From assembly GCA_028717445.1 (NCBI GenBank), contig JAQUNU010000011.1:1-5493 (forward strand): 5,493 nucleotides of DNA, given 5' to 3'. Numbering within the stretch: position 1 is the stretch's first letter; the number at the start of each line of letters is the position of its first letter. The translations under genes and the position numbers were made by a program. Shown here one piece after another: positions 1 to 5,444 of the stretch. This DNA comes from Candidatus Portnoyibacteriota bacterium (GTDB lineage: Bacteria > Patescibacteriota > Minisyncoccia > Portnoybacterales > GWB1-42-6). The notes under the pieces are model-generated. The model did no database searches. It saw nothing but the letters and a program-made list of their open reading frames with translations, and was not told the origin of the DNA.

Positions 1-1079
1 TTCATGGCGGCGATTGTCGCTTCGGGGATGGTCGCGGTTGTGTCGTTGATATATTTCACGCCTTTTATCTCCTTTATCAATTGAATTCTTCCTTCAAGGC
101 CGGTGAATTCGGCCAGGACTTTCCGGGTTGATTCGGTTGGAATGTCGAAAAGGCGCGCCGCAGAAACAGCGGCCAGGATGTTTGAAAGATTATGCTCCCC
201 AGCCAGCTTTATGCGCGAAACATCGGCAATTTTTTCTTTAGCCGCGCCAAAAAATATTTTCTTTCGGCTGAAATACGCGCCGATTCGGACAATTTGTTTT
301 GTTTTTAAATCTTCCGAAAGCGGCATTTCTTTTGCCGAATAAAAATAGACGCGGCTTTCCGCTTCCGGCGCAAAGCGTCTGGTGATTCTATTATCCGCGT
401 TTAAAATTAAGAAATCTTCCGGCTTTTGAAATTGAAAAATCACTTTCTTGTCCGCGATGTATTCATCCATCGAAGCGTATCGGTTCATATGGTCCGGCAT
501 GATGCTTGTGATAATACTGATTGGCGGACTTTTTTTATGAGAAGCCAGGCCGGCCAGTTGCCAAGATGAAAGTTCGAGCACGACCGGCGTTTTTTCGCCT
601 ATTTTATCCAATTTTTCAAGCACGGAAGCGCGGATATTGCCGGCCAAAACGGCGTCGGGATATTTTGTTTTTAGAAAAAGATGGATAAGGGTTGAAGTCG
701 TTGATTTGCCCCGGGAACCGGTCACCCCGACAATATGACCCGGACAAAGCTCGAAAAAAACGCCGATGTCGGTTTCAATCTTAACGCCAGCTTCTTGGGC
801 GATTTTTAAATATTTTGAATCGTCCGGCACAGCCGGATTTTTTATGACAAAATCCGCTTCTTTAAAGTCCTTTTCTCGGTGTTCACCTAAAACAAATTCA
901 ATGCCTTCTAGGTTTTTTAAAATCTCCAGCGATTCTTTCAATTCATCAGCCGTTCTTAAATCGGTAGCGGTTATTTTTGCGCCTATTTTATGGAAAAATT
1001 TGATCGCGCCAACTCCCCCGCCGTGCAGGCCGATGCCCATGATTGTTATTTTTTTGTCTTTAAAATCTTCGATTTCCAT
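1..1079 (-). CDS. murD: UDP-N-acetylmuramoylalanine--D-glutamate ligase MurD, 3' end cut by window edge
   Basis: MurD adds D-glutamate to UDP-MurNAc-L-Ala in the cytoplasm using ATP. The visible 359 residues cover the N-terminal UDP-binding Rossmann domain (about 1-112) and the central ATPase domain (about 113-330), and enter the C-terminal D-Glu-binding domain. Motifs seen: P-loop GVTGSRGKSTT at 118-128 with K125, ELSSWQL at 169-175, DHMNR at 196-200, YIADK at 207-211 where K211 matches the carbamylated lysine, GEHNLSN at 294-300, and NDTTAT at 345-350. The last departs from the usual NDSKAT, and the GLPHR-type motif reads GLEGR. ATG at 1079 is the first possible start because an in-frame TGA lies two codons upstream; no Shine-Dalgarno is seen. 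Roughly 60-90 C-terminal residues are off the edge, judging from E. coli MurD (about 438 aa). ELSSWQL and the overall order point to MurD rather than MurC, MurE or MurF. It likely has its own promoter at 1282-1310. Confidence 0.93.
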   Translation of the reverse strand, partial: MEIEDFKDKKITIMGIGLHGGGVGAIKFFHKIGAKITATDLRTADELKESLEILKNLEGIEFVLGEHREKDFKEADFVIKNPAVPDDSKYLKIAQEAGVKIETDIGVFFELCPGHIVGVTGSRGKSTTSTLIHLFLKTKYPDAVLAGNIRASVLEKLDKIGEKTPVVLELSSWQLAGLASHKKSPPISIITSIMPDHMNRYASMDEYIADKKVIFQFQKPEDFLILNADNRITRRFAPEAESRVYFYSAKEMPLSEDLKTKQIVRIGAYFSRKKIFFGAAKEKIADVSRIKLAGEHNLSNILAAVSAARLFDIPTESTRKVLAEFTGLEGRIQLIKEIKGVKYINDTTATIPEATIAAM

Positions 1080-1275
1080 ACTTCAAGAATTGCGAATTTT
1101 ATAAATATATATCCCTCTTTTAGGCCGAGGCTCTCAAGGGTCAAATGACCAGATCACCCTGATTAAGGGAGGAAAACCCTTCTTAATTGCCCTGCCGACC
1201 GGTAAGTGGTGAAGGTTGGGAATAAATTTTGTGAAAATTAATAACCAAAACTCACAGTTTGCCACTGTTTTGACT
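1080..1275 (-). other. murD leader region with palindromic remnants
   Basis: About 196 nt lie between the predicted transcription start (near 1275) and the murD ATG, with no convincing gene. The RNA would begin with a hairpin at 1246-1272 (5-bp ACAGT/ACTGT stem with a lower 4-bp extension across a bulge). Further on there are short inverted repeats: AAGGG/CCCTT around 1167-1183 and GGTC/GACC around 1141-1152. The text CCTCCCTTAAT in minus sense resembles the palindrome at the right edge of the window, so part of this leader may be a decayed copy of a dispersed repeat. Just before murD the DNA is AT-rich (1090-1106). No known riboswitch class was recognised. Confidence 0.4.
1246..1272 (-). other. 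hairpin at the predicted 5' end of the murD transcript
   Basis: ACAGT at 1254-1258 pairs with ACTGT at 1264-1268 around a 5-nt loop, and CAAA at 1246-1249 pairs with TTTG at 1269-1272 across a 4-nt bulge. It starts a few bases after the predicted transcription start near 1275. Such a 5' stem could shield the mRNA from decay; that role is inference. Confidence 0.35.
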
Positions 1276-1281
1276 ACCTCT

Positions 1282-1310
1282 ATTATAAGTCTTTTTTTGC
1301 CGTTTTTCCA
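1282..1310 (-). promoter_or_regulatory. predicted sigma-70 type promoter for murD
   Basis: On the minus strand a perfect TATAAT (-10) lies at 1282-1287, and TGGAAA (a 4 of 6 match to TTGACA) lies at 1305-1310, with exactly 17 bp between. It sits directly after the terminator at 1324-1372 and upstream of murD, where a new promoter would be needed if that terminator is efficient. The -10 box contains the TAA stop (1283-1285) of the small ORF. Expected start of transcription is near 1275. The -35 is imperfect, so strength is uncertain. Confidence 0.5.
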
Positions 1311-1450
1311 CTGTTTCTTCCACAAAGAAAAAACCCGAATGCTCCAACCAATTTCTGGTTTTCGCATCCGGGGGCGGTTTGATTTGGGTCTGTTTTTTTC
1401 TTTTTATTTTCTTTTTGGCGTTCAGGGTTTTTTGCCTTTTTCCCTTTCAT
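1283..1450 (-). CDS. small lysine-rich ORF of 55 codons, unknown function, overlaps a terminator
   Basis: This is a short reading frame with the best translation start in the window: AGGAGG at 1456-1461, 5 nt before ATG at 1448-1450, and 28 nt after the mraY stop. The product is 55 residues with 13 lysines, nine of them in the first 19 positions (motifs KGKKAK and NKKKKTD). The second half carries hydrophobic and Cys-containing sequence (GAFGFFLC), but it is encoded by the terminator hairpin and U-tract and may have no protein-level meaning. I do not recognise the family. It is either a real small basic protein (perhaps nucleic-acid binding), a leader peptide whose translation affects the embedded terminator, or a chance frame behind a fortuitous ribosome site. 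A transcript ending at the terminator would lack the stop codon. That arrangement is odd for an ordinary gene. Confidence 0.45.
   Translation of the reverse strand: MKGKKAKNPERQKENKKKKTDPNQTAPGCENQKLVGAFGFFLCGRNSGKTAKKDL
1324..1372 (-). terminator. intrinsic terminator downstream of mraY
   Basis: In minus sense, CCCGGATGC (1372-1364) pairs with GCATTCGGG (1342-1334) in a 9-bp stem with one G-U. A symmetric 3x3 purine internal loop (GAA opposite GGA) follows, then a 5-bp AACCA/TGGTT stem (1360-1356 with 1350-1346) closed by a 5-nt loop. Six U's follow at once (1333-1328), then C and UUU. This is a complete Rho-independent signature and ends the unit containing mraY, although it lies inside the small ORF at 1283-1450. 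Confidence 0.82.
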
Positions 1451-1455
1451 TTTCT

Positions 1456-1461
1456 CCTCCT
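1456..1461 (-). promoter_or_regulatory. consensus Shine-Dalgarno AGGAGG of the small ORF
   Basis: AGGAGG sits 5 nt upstream of the ATG at 1450, in the 28-nt gap after the mraY stop codon. None of the five larger genes has a comparable site. This makes the small start codon stand out and is the main argument that the short frame is translated. Confidence 0.6.
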
Positions 1462-1478
1462 TTTAGGTTTTTTAAAAT

Positions 1479-2528
1479 CTAAACCACTTTGTCCAAAAAA
1501 GCAATAATCAGGCCGAGCGCCGCGCTGATCCAGGAAATTATCCAGAAGCGCATGGTAATTTTGGTTTCCGGCCAGCCTTTGGCTTCAAGATGGTGGTGAA
1601 GAGGAGCCGAGAGGAATATTTTTTTGCCATTCCTTATTTTTTTTGAAGCCACTTGGATCAGGACTGAAACTGATTCAATCACCATAATCAGGCCGATAAG
1701 CGGCAGAAGCAGAAATTGATTAGTAAGCATGGCAATGATGCCCAAGGTGATGCCAAGCGACATGGCGCCAGTATCCCCCATAAAAAACCTGGCTGGATGG
1801 ATATTAAACCATAAAAATGCCAAAAGCGCGCCGATGATGACGCCGCAGAAAGCGGCCAAATCGAAGCGGCCCAGCGAATAAGCGATTGCGCCATAAGCGC
1901 CGAAGGCCGGCAAAAGCGTGCCGCCGGCCAGACCATCCAGCCCGTCGGTTTCGTTCACTGAAAAAGCCGTCGCCACAAGAACAAAAACAAAAATCAGGAT
2001 ATACCAAAATCCGATATTAAAATCGCCGACAAAAGGAATATGGACAATGTCCCATTCAAGTTTTGAATAAAACCACCAGGCGCCGAAAGCCGCAATGGCC
2101 GTATAAACAAAAATCCTGTGCCGCATCCTCAAGCCGCCTCCTTTGGGGCCGATATGAAAAATGCCCAAAAGATCATCCGCCATACCGACAAGAGCCGAAG
2201 CGATAAGCGCGCCAAGAGGCAGGAGAGTCTGCGGCCGGCTTAAAAAATCCAATTTTCCGACAAAGGAATCAATTCCAAGCTTTGAAAGCGCCCAAAAAAC
2301 AAGCGCCAGCAGCAAAACCGTGACCCAAATAATTATTCCGCCCATTGTCGGGGTGCCGGCTTTTTTCTGATGCATGCTGGCAAAAATCGGCGCGCCTTCC
2401 TGGCGGATTTGCTTGCCAAGCTTGTATTTGAAAAGAAAATGCGTCAAAATCGGCGTCAAAGCAAACGCCAGAATAAAGGCCAAAAAAGTTAGAAAAAGAA
2501 TTCGGGAAATTTCAAATAAATCAAGCAT
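1479..2528 (-). CDS. mraY: phospho-N-acetylmuramoyl-pentapeptide-transferase MraY
   Basis: MraY transfers phospho-MurNAc-pentapeptide from its UDP carrier to undecaprenyl phosphate, making lipid I at the inner face of the membrane. The 349-residue product is the usual length and consists of about ten hydrophobic segments. Hallmarks in order: KAGTPTMGG at 56-64, the Asp pair D118-D119, NETDGLDGLAGG at 192-203, N242 and PARFFMGDTGA at 245-255 with D252 matching the third essential Asp, and the HHHLEAKGW loop at 311-319 followed by RFWI. The DDxxK motif of many homologues reads DDLLG here, so the lysine is replaced by G122. It ends in TAG. Start ATG at 2528 gives a full-length N-terminus but has no Shine-Dalgarno; the preceding 90 nt hold a hairpin and tandem repeats. 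It probably belongs to the unit beginning at the promoter at 4239-4267, and murD follows after a terminator. Identification is secure. Confidence 0.97.
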   Translation of the reverse strand: MLDLFEISRILFLTFLAFILAFALTPILTHFLFKYKLGKQIRQEGAPIFASMHQKKAGTPTMGGIIIWVTVLLLALVFWALSKLGIDSFVGKLDFLSRPQTLLPLGALIASALVGMADDLLGIFHIGPKGGGLRMRHRIFVYTAIAAFGAWWFYSKLEWDIVHIPFVGDFNIGFWYILIFVFVLVATAFSVNETDGLDGLAGGTLLPAFGAYGAIAYSLGRFDLAAFCGVIIGALLAFLWFNIHPARFFMGDTGAMSLGITLGIIAMLTNQFLLLPLIGLIMVIESVSVLIQVASKKIRNGKKIFLSAPLHHHLEAKGWPETKITMRFWIISWISAALGLIIAFLDKVV

Positions 2529-2530
2529 CG

Positions 2531-2575
2531 TTTCAGTTTGTCAGTTTGTCAGTTTGTCAGTTCTTAAAACTGAAA
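2531..2575 (-). promoter_or_regulatory. possible translation-control stem just upstream of the mraY start
   Basis: TTTCAGTTT at 2531-2539 and AAACTGAAA at 2567-2575 are perfect 9-bp inverted copies, so the mRNA could fold into a stem ending 2 nt before the mraY ATG. A shorter local stem (CAGTT 2558-2562 with AACTG 2568-2572) competes with it. No ribosome site is visible in this segment. A regulatory role is inference from position and structure. Confidence 0.35.
2534..2562. repeat. 8-bp tandem repeat, about 3.6 copies, upstream of mraY
   Basis: The unit CAGTTTGT is repeated exactly at 2534-2541, 2542-2549 and 2550-2557, followed by a partial CAGTT at 2558-2562. It lies 6 nt from the mraY start codon, between it and the carboxypeptidase gene. 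Each copy carries the complement of the AAACTG found at 2567-2572 and 2589-2594, so the RNA can pair in several registers. Direct repeats of this size can change copy number by slippage. Confidence 0.85.
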
Positions 2576-2594
2576 GGCGCAAAGCGCCAAACTG
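2567..2594 (-). terminator. weak terminator-like hairpin after the carboxypeptidase gene
   Basis: In minus sense GGCGC (2588-2584), a TTT loop and GCGCC (2580-2576) form a perfect 5-bp GC stem, followed by UUUCAGUUUU. The stem is short and the U-tract is broken, so termination would be partial at best. It may instead be one arm of a folding switch with the adjacent repeats, or simply an mRNA 3' stem. The spacer has no clear promoter for mraY, which argues for read-through. Confidence 0.35.
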
Positions 2595-2618
2595 ATTAAC
2601 CGATAACCTGTTTTCAGT

Positions 2619-3692
2619 CTACCACAGAAACGCCTGTTTTTCCCAGAGAATGAGTTTTTCCATTTCAAGCAAGCGGTCGGTCGAACCCAGAATGATATTA
2701 ATAATCATGCCTTCGCCTTTGGGCGGCTTGAGCGCCAGAGCCATACATTCCCCCGCCTCATCGATAAAACCGGTTTTGCCGAGGATGATCTCCGGATATT
2801 TTTTTAGCAATTTATCGCTGTTCGTCAGATGATGATTGTATTTTCCGTCAGCGGAATGAATGTCGGTTTCCTGGGTGGTCGTTATTTCCCGTAGGATCGG
2901 GTACTGGGCCGCGGTTTCGACTATCTTGGCCAATTCCCTGGCGGTGGAGATATTTTCAAAGGTCAGGCCGCTGGGGTCGGAAAAATGAGATATTTTTAAA
3001 TTCAAATGAGAGGCTTTTTCGTTCATGAGGTCAATGAAATTATTCCCGCTTTTTTCAGAGAATTTTTCCGCCAAAGCCACGGCCGCGTCGTTGCTCGATT
3101 CAATCAGCATGGCTCGAAGCAAAGATTCAACTGAAATTTTTTCATTAGCCACCAGGCTCCCCATTTTCCCATAGGTCTCAACCGCTTTTTGGCTAACGGT
3201 TATTTCTTCATCGAGCCGGTCTCTTTCAATAATGACCAGCGCGGTGATAAGTTTTGACAAACTGGCGATCGAACGCGGTTCATCCGCGTTTTTTTCAAAA
3301 AGCAACTTTCCAGAAACAGTTTCGAAACCGAAAACGGAGACCGCCTCAAAATCAGGATCTTCAATTTCCCATTTTCTGACCGGCGGGATGAAATCAGCCG
3401 AAGGTGATAGAAAACCTTTTTCGAATCCGGGCAAAAAGGAAGCCGCGATCTCTTCATTAGGGCGATAAATATTTTTCATTTCGTTTTCTTTTTCCCCGAA
3501 GACGCGGGAACCAAACCAAACAGCCGCCAAAATAATCAGGACAGCAGCTAGCTTCGAAAAATATTCAAAATCAGACCGAACTTCGCCAAAATTTCCGGTT
3601 TTTAGTTCGCGGGTTTGAATTCCGTCAGATTGGGAGGCGACTATTTGGTCTGTTTGATTTTCGTTTTCGGATTGTGGCGTTTCTGATTCCAA
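2619..3692 (-). CDS. D-alanyl-D-alanine carboxypeptidase (PBP5-like, peptidase family S11), N-terminally anchored
   Basis: This penicillin-binding serine carboxypeptidase would remove the terminal D-Ala from peptidoglycan stem pentapeptides outside the membrane, limiting cross-linking. The 357-residue protein has a polar, Gln/Glu-rich cytoplasmic tail (1-46), one membrane segment (about 47-62, AAVLIILAAVWF), a linker to about 108, and a catalytic domain to the end. The three active-site motifs are present: SLSK at 144-147 (nucleophile S144, K147), SSN at 199-201, and KTG at 306-308. It lacks the C-terminal PBP5 beta domain and amphipathic anchor, so the N-terminal helix serves as anchor. The start is TTG at 3690-3692: a TAA lies three codons upstream in frame, and the next in-frame ATG (codon 72) would lose the membrane segment. 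It begins 12 nt after the upstream stop without a Shine-Dalgarno, suggesting translational coupling. It ends in TAG. A beta-lactamase is unlikely given SLSK, SSND and KTG in S11 context. Confidence 0.9.
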   Translation of the reverse strand: MESETPQSENENQTDQIVASQSDGIQTRELKTGNFGEVRSDFEYFSKLAAVLIILAAVWFGSRVFGEKENEMKNIYRPNEEIAASFLPGFEKGFLSPSADFIPPVRKWEIEDPDFEAVSVFGFETVSGKLLFEKNADEPRSIASLSKLITALVIIERDRLDEEITVSQKAVETYGKMGSLVANEKISVESLLRAMLIESSNDAAVALAEKFSEKSGNNFIDLMNEKASHLNLKISHFSDPSGLTFENISTARELAKIVETAAQYPILREITTTQETDIHSADGKYNHHLTNSDKLLKKYPEIILGKTGFIDEAGECMALALKPPKGEGMIINIILGSTDRLLEMEKLILWEKQAFLW

Positions 3693-3704
3693 TGTTTTTT
3701 AAAA

Positions 3705-4214
3705 TTATTTTTTTGTCTGGCTGAAATTTCCTTTTATCAAATTTTTATCCGCTTTAAATAGGGCCAAGGGAGAAATTTTCAGCGAATTTTCATAATCGCC
3801 CGCTCCGGCAAAGATCTTGCTTTGTCTGGCCAGAATGCGGTCAATAAAAGCCGGGATTTTAAAAAATTCTCCAAAAGGCGGGGTTGAGCCGACTTTAATG
3901 CCTTTTAAATTTTTTTTCATCCATTTTTCATCGGCAAATTCAATTTTTTTGAACGCATTTTTCCCTGTCTTTTTATTCGTTTTGTTTATGAAATCGAGCA
4001 ATTTCTTTTTATCAAGATTCTTGTTGGCCGGGATCATGGCCAGCGCATATGACTTTTTGTCCAGACTGACCAGAACCGTTTTTGCCACGATTTCCGGCTT
4101 AACTTTTAATGTCGCGGCTTTGTCGAAAGCCGTAAAGACGGTGCGGTGTTCGATCGGTTCGTATTTTATTCCATTTTTGTTTAAAAAGCTTAAAAGCGAT
4201 TTTGAAAGCGGCAT
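3705..4214 (-). CDS. YbaK/ProRS-associated aminoacyl-tRNA editing domain protein
   Basis: Free-standing proteins of this family hydrolyse mischarged tRNAs in trans, for example Cys-tRNA(Pro) or Ala-tRNA(Pro), protecting translation fidelity. The 169-residue, soluble, lysine-rich product shows the family pattern: a helix with IEHRTVFTAFDKA (21-33), then EIVAKTVLV (41-49) whose K45 matches the conserved functional lysine, the strand ALAMIPANKNLD (57-68), the glycine/proline loop VGSTPPFG (108-115), and AGAGDYENSLKISPLAL near 136-152. ATG at 4214 lies about 18 nt from the predicted transcription start at 4232, so the leader is very short and carries no Shine-Dalgarno. It is the first gene after that promoter and is followed 12 nt later by the carboxypeptidase. 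Which mischarged tRNA it edits cannot be told from the sequence, so no symbol is given. Family assignment is confident; exact activity is not. Confidence 0.85.
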   Translation of the reverse strand: MPLSKSLLSFLNKNGIKYEPIEHRTVFTAFDKAATLKVKPEIVAKTVLVSLDKKSYALAMIPANKNLDKKKLLDFINKTNKKTGKNAFKKIEFADEKWMKKNLKGIKVGSTPPFGEFFKIPAFIDRILARQSKIFAGAGDYENSLKISPLALFKADKNLIKGNFSQTKK

Positions 4215-4238
4215 ATTTTTGAATAAAAATTTTCTTAA

Positions 4239-4267
4239 AGTATATCATCAAAAGTTCGATATTTCAA
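4239..4267 (-). promoter_or_regulatory. strong predicted sigma-70 type promoter with extended -10
   Basis: In minus sense, TTGAAA (4262-4267, 5 of 6 to consensus) is followed after exactly 17 bp by TATACT (4239-4244), and the -10 is preceded by TGA, giving an extended TGnTATACT element. The expected start is near 4232, 18 nt before the editing-protein ATG. It lies immediately downstream of the ychF terminator, so it likely drives the editing gene, the carboxypeptidase and mraY. It is the best promoter in the window. Confidence 0.75.
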
Positions 4268-4273
4268 ATACAA

Positions 4274-4309
4274 AGAAGAAGGCGCCGGCGTTGCGATCAA
4301 CGCCGGCGC
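4274..4309 (-). terminator. GC-rich intrinsic terminator of ychF
   Basis: GCGCCGGCGTT (4282-4292) and AACGCCGGCGC (4299-4309) form a perfect 11-bp stem around a 6-nt loop, about 50 nt after the ychF stop. In minus sense the stem is followed by a pyrimidine tract (CTTCTTCTTTG) rather than a pure U-run, so efficiency is uncertain. In plus sense no U-tract follows, so it is oriented for ychF. Confidence 0.7.
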
Positions 4310-4358
4310 GGGCAGTCATATTTTAGCTAAAGCTTCAAAATCATTTTATGCTTTTATT

Positions 4359-5429
4359 TTAAGCGTTTACGTGAAAATAAATAACATCCCCGTCTTGGAC
4401 GATATATTCTTTTCCCTCAAGCCGCAATTTTCCAGATTCTCTTGCTCGGCTCCAGCCGCCACAGGCCAAAAAATCCCGCCAGTTTATAACATCGGCTTTA
4501 ATGAATCCCTTGATGAAATCCGTATGAATGGCGCCGGCCGCCTGCGGCGCTTTGGTTCCGGCTTTAACGGTCCAGGCGCGGGTTTCCGGTTCGCCGCTGG
4601 TCAAAAATGTGATAAGGCCGAGCAGTTTATAGCTGGCTGAGATCAGTTTGTCCAAGCCGGTCTGCTGAATGTTCAGCGATTTTAAATATTCTTTGGCTTC
4701 GTTTTCGGGCAATTCCGTCAGCTCCGCTTCCAGGCGGGCGGAAATTTCTATCTGGGCCGCGCCTTCTTCAATGATCGGAAGTTGCTCAAAAACGGCTTCA
4801 TCCGTATTCAAAACATAAAGAATGGGCTTTATTGTCAAAAGATTTAAATCGCGGATAAGCTCTTTTTCATCTTCTTCCAAGGCGACGCTTCTGGCCGGTT
4901 TGCCTGTTTCCAGTGCCGCGTAAATTTTTTCGCAGGCGGCTAGAGCTTTTGGCGACTCTTTGTCATTGGGATTTTTTGAGGCGCTTTTTAAATTTTCAAG
5001 CCGTTTTTGCACAGTGGCCAAATCCGCCAGCGCCAGCTCCAGGTTGATTATCTCGGCATCTTTTTTGGGATCAACCCAGCCTTGCGTGTTGATGATGTTT
5101 GAATCGGTAAAAACGCGCAAAACCTGGACAATGGCGTCAACCTCGCGGATGTGCGATAAGAATTTATTGCCGAGCCCCTCCCCTTTTGAAGCGCCGGCCA
5201 CCAGTCCGGCGATATCCACAAATTCGACGATCGTAGGCACGATTTTTTTTGATTTTGAGATTTCGGCCAATCTTGCCAGCCGTTCGTCCGGAACCTCAAC
5301 CACACCGACATTCGGGTCGATGGTGCAAAAAGGATAATTAGCCACATTGGCCTGCTTGCTTTTTGTCAGGGCGTTAAAAAGAGTTGATTTCCCGACATTG
5401 GGCAAGCCGACTATGCCGACTTTTAACAT
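4359..5429 (-). CDS. ychF: ribosome-associated P-loop ATPase YchF (OLA1/Obg-related)
   Basis: YchF is a nearly universal TRAFAC-class NTPase that binds ribosomes and usually prefers ATP; it is linked to stress responses and translation. The 356-residue product is full length (E. coli about 363). Seen: G1 GLPNVGKST at 8-16, the hallmark NYPFCTIDPN at 31-40, G3 DIAG at 72-75 followed by L76 (hydrophobic in place of catalytic Gln, typical of the family) and GASKGEGLGN at 79-88, and G4 as NTDE at 208-211, the NxxE form that explains ATP preference. An alpha-helical hairpin spans about 128-190. The C-terminal TGS-like domain (about 275-356) carries RAWTVKAGTKAPQAAGAIHT and ends VQDGDVIYFHVN. Start ATG 5429 begins exactly at the conserved N-terminus; there is no Shine-Dalgarno at normal distance (an AAGGAGG inside the upstream palindrome is about 20 nt away). 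It ends in TAA and is followed by a terminator, so it is probably transcribed on its own. Confidence 0.98.
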   Translation of the reverse strand: MLKVGIVGLPNVGKSTLFNALTKSKQANVANYPFCTIDPNVGVVEVPDERLARLAEISKSKKIVPTIVEFVDIAGLVAGASKGEGLGNKFLSHIREVDAIVQVLRVFTDSNIINTQGWVDPKKDAEIINLELALADLATVQKRLENLKSASKNPNDKESPKALAACEKIYAALETGKPARSVALEEDEKELIRDLNLLTIKPILYVLNTDEAVFEQLPIIEEGAAQIEISARLEAELTELPENEAKEYLKSLNIQQTGLDKLISASYKLLGLITFLTSGEPETRAWTVKAGTKAPQAAGAIHTDFIKGFIKADVINWRDFLACGGWSRARESGKLRLEGKEYIVQDGDVIYFHVNA

Positions 5430-5444
5430 AAATATGGGTTTAAA

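Noticed and set aside
1134..1367. Minus-strand frame of 77 codons across the terminator, promoter and murD leader
   Set aside because: It starts inside the terminator stem, has no ribosome site, and spans a promoter and repeat-like DNA; composition is not protein-like and no family is recognised.
1134..1450. A -1 frameshift at the A-run near 1394-1400 joining the small ORF to the longer 77-codon frame
   Set aside because: The frame is open, but the in-frame codons do not form a proper slippery heptamer, and the downstream frame covers regulatory DNA.
1216..1482. Plus-strand frame of 88 codons
   Set aside because: It is a Phe-rich reverse complement of the lysine-rich small ORF and terminator, with a TTG start and no ribosome site.
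2534..2562. CRISPR-like array
   Set aside because: The units are 8 bp and directly adjacent without spacers, so this is a simple tandem repeat.
2616..2644. Possible mraY promoter (TAGACT with TGG extension at 2616-2621)
   Set aside because: The matching -35 (GGGAAA) is poor and lies inside the carboxypeptidase coding region; not enough to call.
3817..4326. Plus-strand frame of 169 codons opposite the editing gene
   Set aside because: It mirrors a well-conserved minus-strand gene and runs through the promoter and terminator; no domain is recognisable.
4960..5337. Plus-strand frame of 125 codons, and smaller minus-strand frames inside ychF and mraY
   Set aside because: They lie wholly within strongly conserved genes and are explained by codon composition.
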